DNA of 5,393 nucleotides from Synergistaceae bacterium (GTDB taxonomy: Bacteria; Synergistota; Synergistia; Synergistales; Synergistaceae). The stretch is from positions 1 to 5,393 of the forward strand of contig JAITAT010000134.1 of assembly GCA_031283975.1 (NCBI GenBank), written 5' to 3'. Position 1 is the stretch's first letter, and every line of letters starts with the position of its first letter. Made by a program: the position numbers and the translations under genes. The notes below the pieces were generated by a model, which saw only the letters and a list, made by a program, of their open reading frames with translations, searched no databases and was not told the origin of the DNA. Shown here in pieces: positions 1 to 5,393 of this stretch.

Positions 1-916
1 CATTCTGGAACTGGGCGCGAATCACCCCGGAGAAATATCGGCGCTCGTCGAACGTTTTCCGGTGACGCACGGCGTCATAACGGAAGTCACCGACGCGCAT
101 CTCGAGGGTTTCGGCAATATTGAGGGCGTGCTTGCGGCTAAAATGGAGATAGCCGAATCAAGCGGGTTGAAATATTTGTCTTATAATTCCGATAACGAAT
201 TATTGTCGTCCGCCGTCGTGAGGATGCCGAACGGCGAAAAACTCAGAAAAGACGGAATAAAACAGGTCGGTGTAGGGTATTCCAACACAAATATCCGCAT
301 CTCGGACGTCAGGCAATGCTTTGGCGAGGATTTAACCCCCATCCTGTCGCTGTCTCTCTCGGAGAATGACAGAAGGGTATTTTGCGAGGCGCCCGTTTTC
401 GGAAAGCAGCACGCGAAAAACATCGCTTTCGCATACGCGGCCGCGATACAGACGGGCCTTTCCGACGAAGATTTCGAACTCGCCGCGTCGAATTTCAAAG
501 TTTCGCCCGGCAGGGGAACGATCCTCCGCGGGAAGAACGGATGCATCCTGATAGACGAGACTTACAACGCGAGCCCGTCTTCGGTCTCTCACGCGATTAA
601 AAATATTCTCGAAATGGAACTGGCCGGAGACCTCAAACGCACGGCGATATTGGGAGGCATGAAAGAACTCGGGGCCGAGTCGGGCAGACTGCATGAAGTC
701 ATTCTGAGCCGGGCCGCGCTGCTCGACGAGGTATATCTGATAGGTTCCGAGTGGAACGGAACGGGCAGGAAGTGTGAAGCCGTCAAAGGCGTCTTTGAAT
801 CGGCCGATGCTTTTATCGCGGATTTCGGCTTCGATTCCGCGGAACGCGCCGCGATACTGGTCAAAGGCTCGCGGTTTTACGGGATGGAACGCATCCTGCC
901 TTATTTAGAGGGATAA
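1..916 (+). CDS. murF: MurF, UDP-N-acetylmuramoyl-tripeptide--D-alanyl-D-alanine ligase (5' partial)
   Basis: This cytoplasmic ATP-dependent ligase adds the D-Ala-D-Ala dipeptide to UDP-MurNAc-tripeptide, the last soluble step of the precursor pathway. The frame is open from base 2 and gives 304 residues. Numbering this fragment from 1, it begins in the central ATPase domain with ELGANHPGEI (3-12), then AHLEGFG (32-38) and the Lys of AAKMEI (47), the position usually carbamylated in Mur ligases. KQHAKN (135-140) precedes the C-terminal domain, which holds PGRG (169-172), DETYNASPSS (185-194), LGGMKELG (217-224), a His at 231 and LVKGSR (286-291). About 140-150 N-terminal residues are missing, including the UDP-binding domain and the ATP P-loop. 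A GTG at 62 is an internal Val, not the start, because the conserved ELGANHPGEI lies upstream of it. The family motif is normally LGDMxELG; here the Asp is Gly. The TAA stop lies 3 bases before mraY. Confidence 0.97.
   Translation, partial: ILELGANHPGEISALVERFPVTHGVITEVTDAHLEGFGNIEGVLAAKMEIAESSGLKYLSYNSDNELLSSAVVRMPNGEKLRKDGIKQVGVGYSNTNIRISDVRQCFGEDLTPILSLSLSENDRRVFCEAPVFGKQHAKNIAFAYAAAIQTGLSDEDFELAASNFKVSPGRGTILRGKNGCILIDETYNASPSSVSHAIKNILEMELAGDLKRTAILGGMKELGAESGRLHEVILSRAALLDEVYLIGSEWNGTGRKCEAVKGVFESADAFIADFGFDSAERAAILVKGSRFYGMERILPYLEG
907..912 (+). promoter_or_regulatory. Ribosome binding site of mraY
   Basis: AGAGGG lies 7 bases before the mraY ATG, inside the last codons of murF. It supports the start at 920 over the in-frame ATG two codons later, and means mraY is translated from the same message as murF. 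Confidence 0.7.
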
Positions 917-919
917 AAT

Positions 920-1888
920 ATGACGATGATAATTCTCTGCCTGTCTTTTATTTTTTTCGCCGTCGCTCTATATCTCGAAGGGATATGGATACGCGTCATG
1001 AGATACCTGCGGATTGGCGAGGCGATAAAAGACTACGGGCCGCAGGAACATAAAAAAAAGAGAGGAACGCCCGGAATGGGAGGCATAGTCGTTTTCCTTC
1101 TCGCGCCCGTAATGGCATACTCGGCCTATTACTGCGATTTATCGGGAGCGAGAGAGATGTTCTATATATGGTCTTTTCCTCTCATGGCAGGGCTGGTCGG
1201 CCTCACTGACGATATTCTGAAATGCGCCCGCAAATCAAGCGAGGGGCTGGCGAGCCTTCAAAAACTATTGCTGCAAACGGCCGTCAGTTCTCTGTGGGTT
1301 TATATGATTCGCGGAAGAGGGATATACGTGATTCCGAGTTTCATGCCGCCGCTCACCATTGGAGCCCCTCTGCTGGTTTTCATCTGCGTCGGGGCCTTGA
1401 ACGCGGTGAATGTGACGGATGGCCTGGACGGGCTCGCCGGCAGCGCGATAGCGGTTTCCCTCCTTTCGATGTTCCTCTGGGCGGACAATCAGGCGGCGAT
1501 AATATCGGCGGCGTTCGGCCTCTCCGCGATACTGGCTTTCCTGTGGCACAACGCCAACCCGGCTATGGTATTCATGGGGGATGTCGGATCTCATTTCTGG
1601 GGAGGACTGCTGGTGAGCCTCTGCATGGCGAACAGGTCGCTGATATTCATCATCCCGACCACTTTTATCTTCGGAATAGAACTCGTCACGTCGGCCGTTC
1701 AGATAGCTGCAATCCGCGGATTCGGCAGAAAGGTTTTCAGGATGAGCCCGCTCCATCATCACTTCGAACTCGCTGGTATGAAAGAGCCCACGATCGTCTC
1801 CCGCTTCACGCTTGCGCACCTTGTCGGCGCGGTCGCCGCTATAATACTCATAAAGACCGTACTCGGAGGGGGATTGCGGAATGTCTGA
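920..1888 (+). CDS. mraY: MraY, phospho-N-acetylmuramoyl-pentapeptide transferase
   Basis: This integral membrane enzyme transfers phospho-MurNAc-pentapeptide from UDP to undecaprenyl phosphate, making lipid I on the inner face of the membrane. The 322 residues are at the short end of the usual range (about 320-360). Motifs in order are HKKKRGTPGMGG (44-55), LTDD (95-98) with the acidic pair D97/D98, NVTDGLDGLAG (164-174), FMGDVGS (218-224) with the catalytic-site D221, and the HHHFE loop (279-283) expected of MraY rather than of WecA-type relatives. Hydrophobic stretches run through most of the protein, including 3-19, 54-71, 85-96, 149-160, 192-209, 241-253 and 300-315. The start is set by a good RBS. 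Two motif positions are unusual: GTPGMGG for the common GTPTMGG, and SHFWGG where relatives such as E. coli have SLALGG. The stop overlaps the murD start by 8 bases. Confidence 0.98.
   Translation: MTMIILCLSFIFFAVALYLEGIWIRVMRYLRIGEAIKDYGPQEHKKKRGTPGMGGIVVFLLAPVMAYSAYYCDLSGAREMFYIWSFPLMAGLVGLTDDILKCARKSSEGLASLQKLLLQTAVSSLWVYMIRGRGIYVIPSFMPPLTIGAPLLVFICVGALNAVNVTDGLDGLAGSAIAVSLLSMFLWADNQAAIISAAFGLSAILAFLWHNANPAMVFMGDVGSHFWGGLLVSLCMANRSLIFIIPTTFIFGIELVTSAVQIAAIRGFGRKVFRMSPLHHHFELAGMKEPTIVSRFTLAHLVGAVAAIILIKTVLGGGLRNV
1865..1873 (+). promoter_or_regulatory. Ribosome binding site of murD
   Basis: The purine block GGAGGGGGA lies inside the end of mraY. The GGAGG core is 11 bases from the murD ATG, a little long, but the block's later Gs bring pairing closer. 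The next in-frame ATG (1899) has no comparable site, so 1881 is the preferred start. Confidence 0.6.
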
Positions 1889-3236
1889 AAAACCCGCAAT
1901 GGACGGAACGAGGCTCACGGTCCTCGGGGCGGGGACGAGCGGAATTTCATTGGCGCTCATGGCGCGGAAGATGGGCGCCGAGGTATTTGTCTCCGACTCC
2001 TCGAAAATATCCGGCCACGTCTCGGCCCGGCTCGATGAGACCGGAATTTCGTATGAACAGGAAGGTCACACCGAAAATGTATTCCGGGGAGAGAGAATCG
2101 TCGTCGGTTCGGGTTTTCCTCCTCAAGCGCCGATCATCGCGAAACTCAGGGAGCGCGGCGTTTCTCCCGTCGCGGAACTCGATTTCGTCCTCCCTTTCAT
2201 CTCCTCCCGCGTGATAGGGGTGACCGGCAGCAACGGAAAGACCACGACTACGTCGCTTCTGGCGCATCTTTTAAGCGCTTCCGGCGCGAAATGCGCCGCG
2301 GCGGGCAACATAGGAAGCCCCATCGCCGATTTCGCCGGGGTCGATTTGGAGTATATCGCGCTGGAACTGAGCAGTTTTCAGCTTTACTGGGCGGATTCGG
2401 CGAGCCTCGCGGGAGCCATAGTCACAAACCTGGCCCCCGATCATATCGACTGGCACGGTTCCTATGAGAACTACGCCGCGTCCAAAGCCCGCATACTTTC
2501 TTTCGTGCGGGACGAGGGTTTTTCGATCATTCAAAAGCGCGACGAAAAAACCCTTGGAAGCCGGGGAAGCGGAAACTATTCGCTTTCGTGGGACGAACCG
2601 CGCGAACCGCGAACGATATCTCTGTCGGCCGTAGAAAAAAACGCCGAAATGGACGGCGCGGAATTATTCCGCTTTTGTGAGACGAACCTCATCGGAGCCC
2701 ACAACATGGAGAACACCGCGATGGCGATGGCCGCGATCAAACTTCTCGGGCTCGACGCCGAATCGGCGCGGGCTTCCCTCGCCTCTTACGAAGCGCCTCC
2801 GCACAGGTGCAGGCTCGTTTTGACGGCAGAGAGCGGCGTCAGATACATAGACGATTCGAAGGGGACGAATATAGCGGCGTCGAGCGCGGCGATGTCGTCA
2901 ATAGAGGGACCCCATATCGTAATATTGGGCGGGCGCGGCAAAGGGGAGGACTATTCCGGTCTGCTGGAGCCGCTCCGAAAATACGCCAGATTCGCCGTCC
3001 TGATAGGCGAAGAAGCCAACGAAATAGCCGCGGCTCTGAAAAACGGCGGTTATACGAATTTTCTCGAAAGCGGGGATTTGGAATCCGCGGTGAAATTCGC
3101 TTCCAGGATGGCGCGTCGCGGAGACTCGGTACTCCTTTCTCCGGCTTGCACAAGCTGGGACGCGTATAAAAATTACGGGGAACGCGGGGAGCATTTCGCC
3201 GCACTCGTCATGAAATACGCCGGTGATAAAAAATGA
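1881..3236 (+). CDS. murD: MurD, UDP-N-acetylmuramoyl-L-alanine--D-glutamate ligase
   Basis: This cytoplasmic ATP-dependent ligase adds D-glutamate to UDP-MurNAc-L-alanine. The 451 residues match the usual family length. The N-terminal UDP-binding fold opens with VLGAGTSG (14-21). The ATPase domain has the P-loop GSNGKTT (116-122), AGNIG (141-145), the MurD-type ELSSFQL (162-168), NLAPDHIDWHG (183-193) and K202 in YAASKARI, the usual carbamylated lysine. GAHNMEN (272-278) leads into the C-terminal domain, which has PHR (307-309), DDSKGTN (324-330), LGGRGKG (349-355) and LSPACTSWD (419-427) followed by ERG (434-436). ELSSFQL and the DDSKGTN/SPACTSWD signatures separate it from MurC, MurE and MurF. 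No motif is missing. The start overlaps mraY by 8 bases and the stop overlaps ftsW by 4, which suggests coupled translation. The variable loop near 239-244 contains a small in-frame duplication (EPR twice). Confidence 0.98.
   Translation: MSEKPAMDGTRLTVLGAGTSGISLALMARKMGAEVFVSDSSKISGHVSARLDETGISYEQEGHTENVFRGERIVVGSGFPPQAPIIAKLRERGVSPVAELDFVLPFISSRVIGVTGSNGKTTTTSLLAHLLSASGAKCAAAGNIGSPIADFAGVDLEYIALELSSFQLYWADSASLAGAIVTNLAPDHIDWHGSYENYAASKARILSFVRDEGFSIIQKRDEKTLGSRGSGNYSLSWDEPREPRTISLSAVEKNAEMDGAELFRFCETNLIGAHNMENTAMAMAAIKLLGLDAESARASLASYEAPPHRCRLVLTAESGVRYIDDSKGTNIAASSAAMSSIEGPHIVILGGRGKGEDYSGLLEPLRKYARFAVLIGEEANEIAAALKNGGYTNFLESGDLESAVKFASRMARRGDSVLLSPACTSWDAYKNYGERGEHFAALVMKYAGDKK
2594..2611 (+). 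repeat. 9-bp perfect tandem repeat inside murD
   Basis: CGAACCGCG occurs twice in direct succession, encoding Glu-Pro-Arg twice (MurD residues 239-244). As 9 bases is a multiple of three, the duplication keeps the frame. It falls between conserved motifs in a likely surface loop, so it is probably neutral. Confidence 0.75.
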
Positions 3237-3255
3237 CGCGGTACGCCGGCGATAA
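3216..3255 (+). repeat. Imperfect direct repeat spanning the murD/ftsW junction
   Basis: TACGCCGGTGATAA (3216-3229) recurs as TACGCCGGCGATAA (3242-3255): 13 of 14 bases match, with a period of 26. The first copy encodes YAGDK at the end of MurD and the second YAGDN near the start of FtsW (residues 4-8). The period is not a multiple of three, but the gene switch at the ATGA overlap puts both copies in the same codon phase. The first copy also carries the GGTGAT that may serve as the ftsW ribosome binding site. A local duplication is the simplest explanation; chance cannot be excluded. Confidence 0.6.
3222..3227 (+). promoter_or_regulatory. Weak ribosome binding site of ftsW
   Basis: GGTGAT ends 5 bases before the ftsW ATG. 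It is a poorer match to the anti-Shine-Dalgarno than the sites of the other genes here. Together with the ATGA overlap this suggests that ftsW is translated mainly by ribosomes finishing murD. Confidence 0.4.
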
Positions 3256-4363
3256 TTTCATCTCGAACGAGGCTCCCGCAAAAATCGATATCTGGCTGTG
3301 GCTGATACCGCTCATTTTGAGCGGGCTTGGAATATTGATGGTGACCACTACCACCAGCAACATGGTCTATGACGTTTCGGGATCGCCCTTCACAATGGGG
3401 ATCAGGCAGACGAGATCTCTCGGGTTGGGATTTGTGATGATGTTCATCGCTTTTTGCGTTCCGACGCGTTTCTGGCGCAATATCGCCGGGCTGCTATGGA
3501 TAGCCGCCGTAATTATGCTGTTCGCCACTCTGATACCGGGCATCGGCAATTCGTCGGGAGGCGCCAGCCGCTGGCTCCGAATCGGCGGCATATCCATTCA
3601 GCCGTCGGAGATAATGCTACTGGCGGCGGTGCTGGAGTCTGGGAAAATATTCGAAAAACACGCTTTCGATCAAAAGAAATGCTTTATCGCGACCCTCGTT
3701 TTGATCGTGGTATCCGCCATACCTATGCTTTTTCAGCCTGACCTCGGTTCGACGATATTCCTCACGCTCGTCTGCGTGGGAATGTTTACCGAGCGCTTCG
3801 GGTGGAAACTGCCGATTATGCTGGGCGTCGTCGGTATGCTGCTTCTCGTCCTTCTGGTGGTTCTGGAGCCTTACAGAATGAGGAGGATCAACGCTTTCCG
3901 CGACCCGTACTCCGATCCTCTCGGTTCCGGCTTTCAGACTATTCAGGGACTCATTGCTTTCGCGAACGGAGGAATATGGGGTTCAGGGCTGGGACACGGC
4001 TTCCAGAAATTGCAATATCTCCCCGCCGCGTACACCGATTTTATTTACGCGGCGCTCGGAGAGGAACTCGGACTGCTGGGGACGCTCGGCGTCCTCTTGC
4101 TTGTCGCTTTTTGGCTGCTGCGCTGCCGGATTCTTTACGGGCGGGCCGAGAACGGATACGGTAAGTCAGTGGCCTGGGGAATTACCCTGACGATAATACT
4201 TCCTTTATTTATAAATGTGGGCGGCGTAACCAATATGATGCCTCTTACGGGGATGCCCCTGCCCTTTATGAGTTACGGAGGCAGCGCGCTCGTAATGGCG
4301 TGGATGAGAATAGGCTTGCTTCTGCGGCTTCAAAAAGACGCCGCGAAGAGGTTATCGGCGTGA
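3233..4363 (+). CDS. ftsW: FtsW, SEDS-family septal peptidoglycan glycosyltransferase
   Basis: This polytopic SEDS protein polymerises lipid II at the division septum, normally with a class B penicillin-binding protein (FtsI). The 376 residues suit the family. After a cytoplasmic N-terminus of about 20 residues, hydrophobic segments appear near 21-42, 62-77, 84-104, 125-136, 149-167, 172-187, 193-212, 270-296, 313-330 and 344-364, consistent with ten helices. Signature stretches are GGASRWLRIGGISIQPSE (109-126), FQPDLGST (167-174), RRINAFRDP (217-225), SGFQTIQGLIAFANGG (232-247), GLGHGFQKLQYLPAAYTDF (252-270) with D269 at the conserved catalytic-site Asp of the large extracytoplasmic loop, GEELG (276-280) and PLPFMSYGGS (342-351). 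RodA and SpoVE share this fold; the name FtsW rests on the position between murD and murG. ATGA overlap with murD upstream and GTGA overlap with murG downstream. Confidence 0.96.
   Translation: MTRYAGDNFISNEAPAKIDIWLWLIPLILSGLGILMVTTTTSNMVYDVSGSPFTMGIRQTRSLGLGFVMMFIAFCVPTRFWRNIAGLLWIAAVIMLFATLIPGIGNSSGGASRWLRIGGISIQPSEIMLLAAVLESGKIFEKHAFDQKKCFIATLVLIVVSAIPMLFQPDLGSTIFLTLVCVGMFTERFGWKLPIMLGVVGMLLLVLLVVLEPYRMRRINAFRDPYSDPLGSGFQTIQGLIAFANGGIWGSGLGHGFQKLQYLPAAYTDFIYAALGEELGLLGTLGVLLLVAFWLLRCRILYGRAENGYGKSVAWGITLTIILPLFINVGGVTNMMPLTGMPLPFMSYGGSALVMAWMRIGLLLRLQKDAAKRLSA
4348..4351 (+). promoter_or_regulatory. Ribosome binding site deciding the murG start
   Basis: GAGG (within GAAGAGG, 4345-4351) lies 8 bases before the GTG at 4360. 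The alternative in-frame ATG at 4387 has no purine-rich block at a suitable distance, so the GTG overlapping the ftsW stop is the better start. Confidence 0.65.
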
Positions 4364-5393
4364 CGCGCCGGGATTCGCCGCTCACCATGCTCCTGGTGGC
4401 GGGAGGCACCGGAGGACATATATTGCCGGCTATCGCGTTCGGGGATTGGCTGCGCCGTGAAAAACCAAAAGTCAGCGTCAGCTACGTGTCAGGCTCGCGC
4501 GGGATTGAACTGGAAATTTACAAAGCTTTCAAGATTGAGCCGTTTGTCTTGAGCGCCTCCGGTTCGCCCTCGGGAGTATCGGGAACGCGCAGGCTCAAAA
4601 GATTCGCCGAACTGCTGGCGAGTTTTTTCCAGGCAAATCGCGTCATGAGAAAACTCAGGCCGGATATCTGCGTCCTGTTCGGGGGATATATTTCAATGCC
4701 AGCCCTGCTTGCCGGCAAAATGCGCGGAATACGCTCGGTGCTGCACGAACAGAACGCGCGCGCCGGACGCGTCGCTAGAATCGCGGCGAGTTTTAGCGTT
4801 CCAATCGCTTCAGGATGGAAAGACTGCGAACCGCTGCCGCGCTCCCGGTACGCGAATGTAGGAGTCCCCATCCGGCGCTTTAAGAGCATGGATAAAAACG
4901 AGGCGAGGCTGCTCCTCGGAGTTGACGACGACAGAGGACGCGCACCTGTCGTAGCCGTGATGACCGGATCGCTGGGGAGCGGGAAGCTGGCGGAGGTTAT
5001 ATCGGAGCTTACCGGATCAGGCAAATTTTCGTCGTGGAAGTTTTTGATAATCGATTCGAGCGCCGATACATCTCAAAGCGCCGCGAAAAACGTTGCCCGA
5101 ATACCGAGGATGTGGGATATCGAGGCGCTTTACGCCGCTTCGGACGTGCTGATAACGAGAGGAGGAGCTTCGACGCTCTCTGAAATAGAGGCTTTGGGAA
5201 TACCGTCCGTCATAGCGCCGTGGAGAAAGGCCGCCGGCGACCACCAGATGAAAAACGCGCGCGCCGTTTCGTCGGAAAAAATCGAGATATGGGACGAGGA
5301 AAAAGATTCTCTGACAGATTTGTCGGATAAATTGCAGAAACTTTATACAAATTATTGTCGCGGAAACAGAGATACAGGTAACTTGTTGTATAA
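4360..5393 (+). CDS. murG: MurG, undecaprenyl-PP-MurNAc-pentapeptide GlcNAc transferase (3' partial)
   Basis: This GT28 glycosyltransferase works at the inner membrane face, moving GlcNAc from UDP-GlcNAc to lipid I to give lipid II. From GTG 4360 the frame is open for 344 codons plus two bases (AA), so the stop lies outside the window; MurG is usually about 350-380 residues, so little is missing. The N-terminal acceptor domain has the glycine loop AGGTGGHILPA (14-24), FGGYISMPA (107-115) and LHEQNARAG (128-136). VGVPIR (180-185) leads into the donor-binding domain. There MTGSLGS (201-207) takes the place of the usual GGSQGA, and TRGGASTLSEIEALGIPS (266-283) includes E275, matching the Glu that binds the donor ribose in E. 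coli MurG. DHQMKNA (294-300) is the last clear motif. The start overlaps the ftsW stop as GTGA. The segment after residue 300 is weakly conserved and somewhat AT-richer. Confidence 0.95.
   Translation, partial: MTRRDSPLTMLLVAGGTGGHILPAIAFGDWLRREKPKVSVSYVSGSRGIELEIYKAFKIEPFVLSASGSPSGVSGTRRLKRFAELLASFFQANRVMRKLRPDICVLFGGYISMPALLAGKMRGIRSVLHEQNARAGRVARIAASFSVPIASGWKDCEPLPRSRYANVGVPIRRFKSMDKNEARLLLGVDDDRGRAPVVAVMTGSLGSGKLAEVISELTGSGKFSSWKFLIIDSSADTSQSAAKNVARIPRMWDIEALYAASDVLITRGGASTLSEIEALGIPSVIAPWRKAAGDHQMKNARAVSSEKIEIWDEEKDSLTDLSDKLQKLYTNYCRGNRDTGNLLY

Larger units (their letters stand above)
1..5393 (+). other. dcw cluster segment, one co-directional operon
   Basis: Five wall and division genes follow one another with junctions of +3, -8, -4 and -4 bases. 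No non-coding stretch over 3 bases exists inside the window, and I see no internal terminator hairpin with a U-tract. This implies that the promoter lies upstream of the window and the terminator downstream. By dcw convention murE and ftsI would be expected on the left and murC/murB on the right, but this cannot be seen here. Confidence 0.9.

Noticed and set aside
62..64. GTG as a possible start of murF
   Set aside because: The frame continues upstream to the window edge and encodes ELGANHPGEI, a conserved MurF stretch, so the GTG is an internal codon.
1222..2214. Open frame of 330 codons on the plus strand crossing the mraY/murD junction
   Set aside because: Its translation is rich in Arg, Pro and Gly with no domain pattern, and it overlaps two genes with full motif sets in other frames.
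3146..3170. Promoter-like TTGCAC ... TATAAA before ftsW
   Set aside because: The -10-like hexamer is good, but the -35 matches only half of consensus and the spacing is 13 bases. It also lies in the conserved SPACTSWDAYK coding stretch of murD, so it is best explained by protein coding.
4387..4389. ATG as an alternative murG start
   Set aside because: It would remove nine residues before the glycine loop and is possible, but it has no Shine-Dalgarno block, while the GTG at 4360 has GAGG at 8 bases and forms a typical GTGA overlap.
4518..5024. Long open frame of 168 codons on the minus strand opposite murG
   Set aside because: It lies wholly across conserved MurG motifs, resembles no family I recognise and has no clear RBS or operon context. 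It is a by-product of the codon composition of the real gene.
1..5393. Search for a mobile element, CRISPR array, tRNA/rRNA, riboswitch or an undescribed system
   Set aside because: Coding sequence of five known dcw genes fills the window with at most 3 non-coding bases. No repeat array, terminal inverted repeats or structured RNA was seen.
5330..5393. AT-richer end of the window as a possible gene end or insertion boundary
   Set aside because: The murG frame stays open to the last base (final partial codon AA). The shift is short and fits the poorly conserved MurG C-terminus.

Overview
The window is an internal piece of a bacterial division and cell wall (dcw) cluster. Five genes lie head to tail on the + strand with almost no space between them: murF (5' end missing), mraY, murD, ftsW and murG (3' end missing). 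All five are identified from family motifs read directly in the translations. The order murF-mraY-murD-ftsW-murG is the classical dcw order.

Layout: murF runs from the left edge to 916. After a 3-base gap comes mraY (920-1888). murD (1881-3236) overlaps mraY by 8 bases. ftsW (3233-4363) overlaps murD by 4 bases (ATGA). murG starts on a GTG at 4360, overlapping the ftsW stop by 4 bases (GTGA), and stays open to the last base. No intergenic stretch is long enough for a promoter, terminator or RNA gene, so the whole window looks like part of one polycistronic transcript with translationally coupled genes.

The products act in sequence. MurD adds D-Glu to UDP-MurNAc-L-Ala. MurF completes UDP-MurNAc-pentapeptide by adding the terminal dipeptide. 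MraY transfers phospho-MurNAc-pentapeptide to undecaprenyl phosphate, giving lipid I. MurG adds GlcNAc, giving lipid II. FtsW, a SEDS glycosyltransferase, polymerises lipid II at the septum.

Organism: a peptidoglycan-making bacterium of moderate, slightly GC-leaning composition, with frequent ATA (Ile) and AGG/AGA (Arg) codons beside GC-rich ones. The sequences do not look like close relatives of the E. coli or B. subtilis proteins. A less-studied anaerobic phylum such as Synergistota is possible, but this is a weak inference.

No novel system is visible. The points worth a second look are small: an imperfect direct repeat at the murD/ftsW junction, unusual residues in otherwise conserved motifs of MurF, MraY and MurG, and an in-phase A8G run in mraY.
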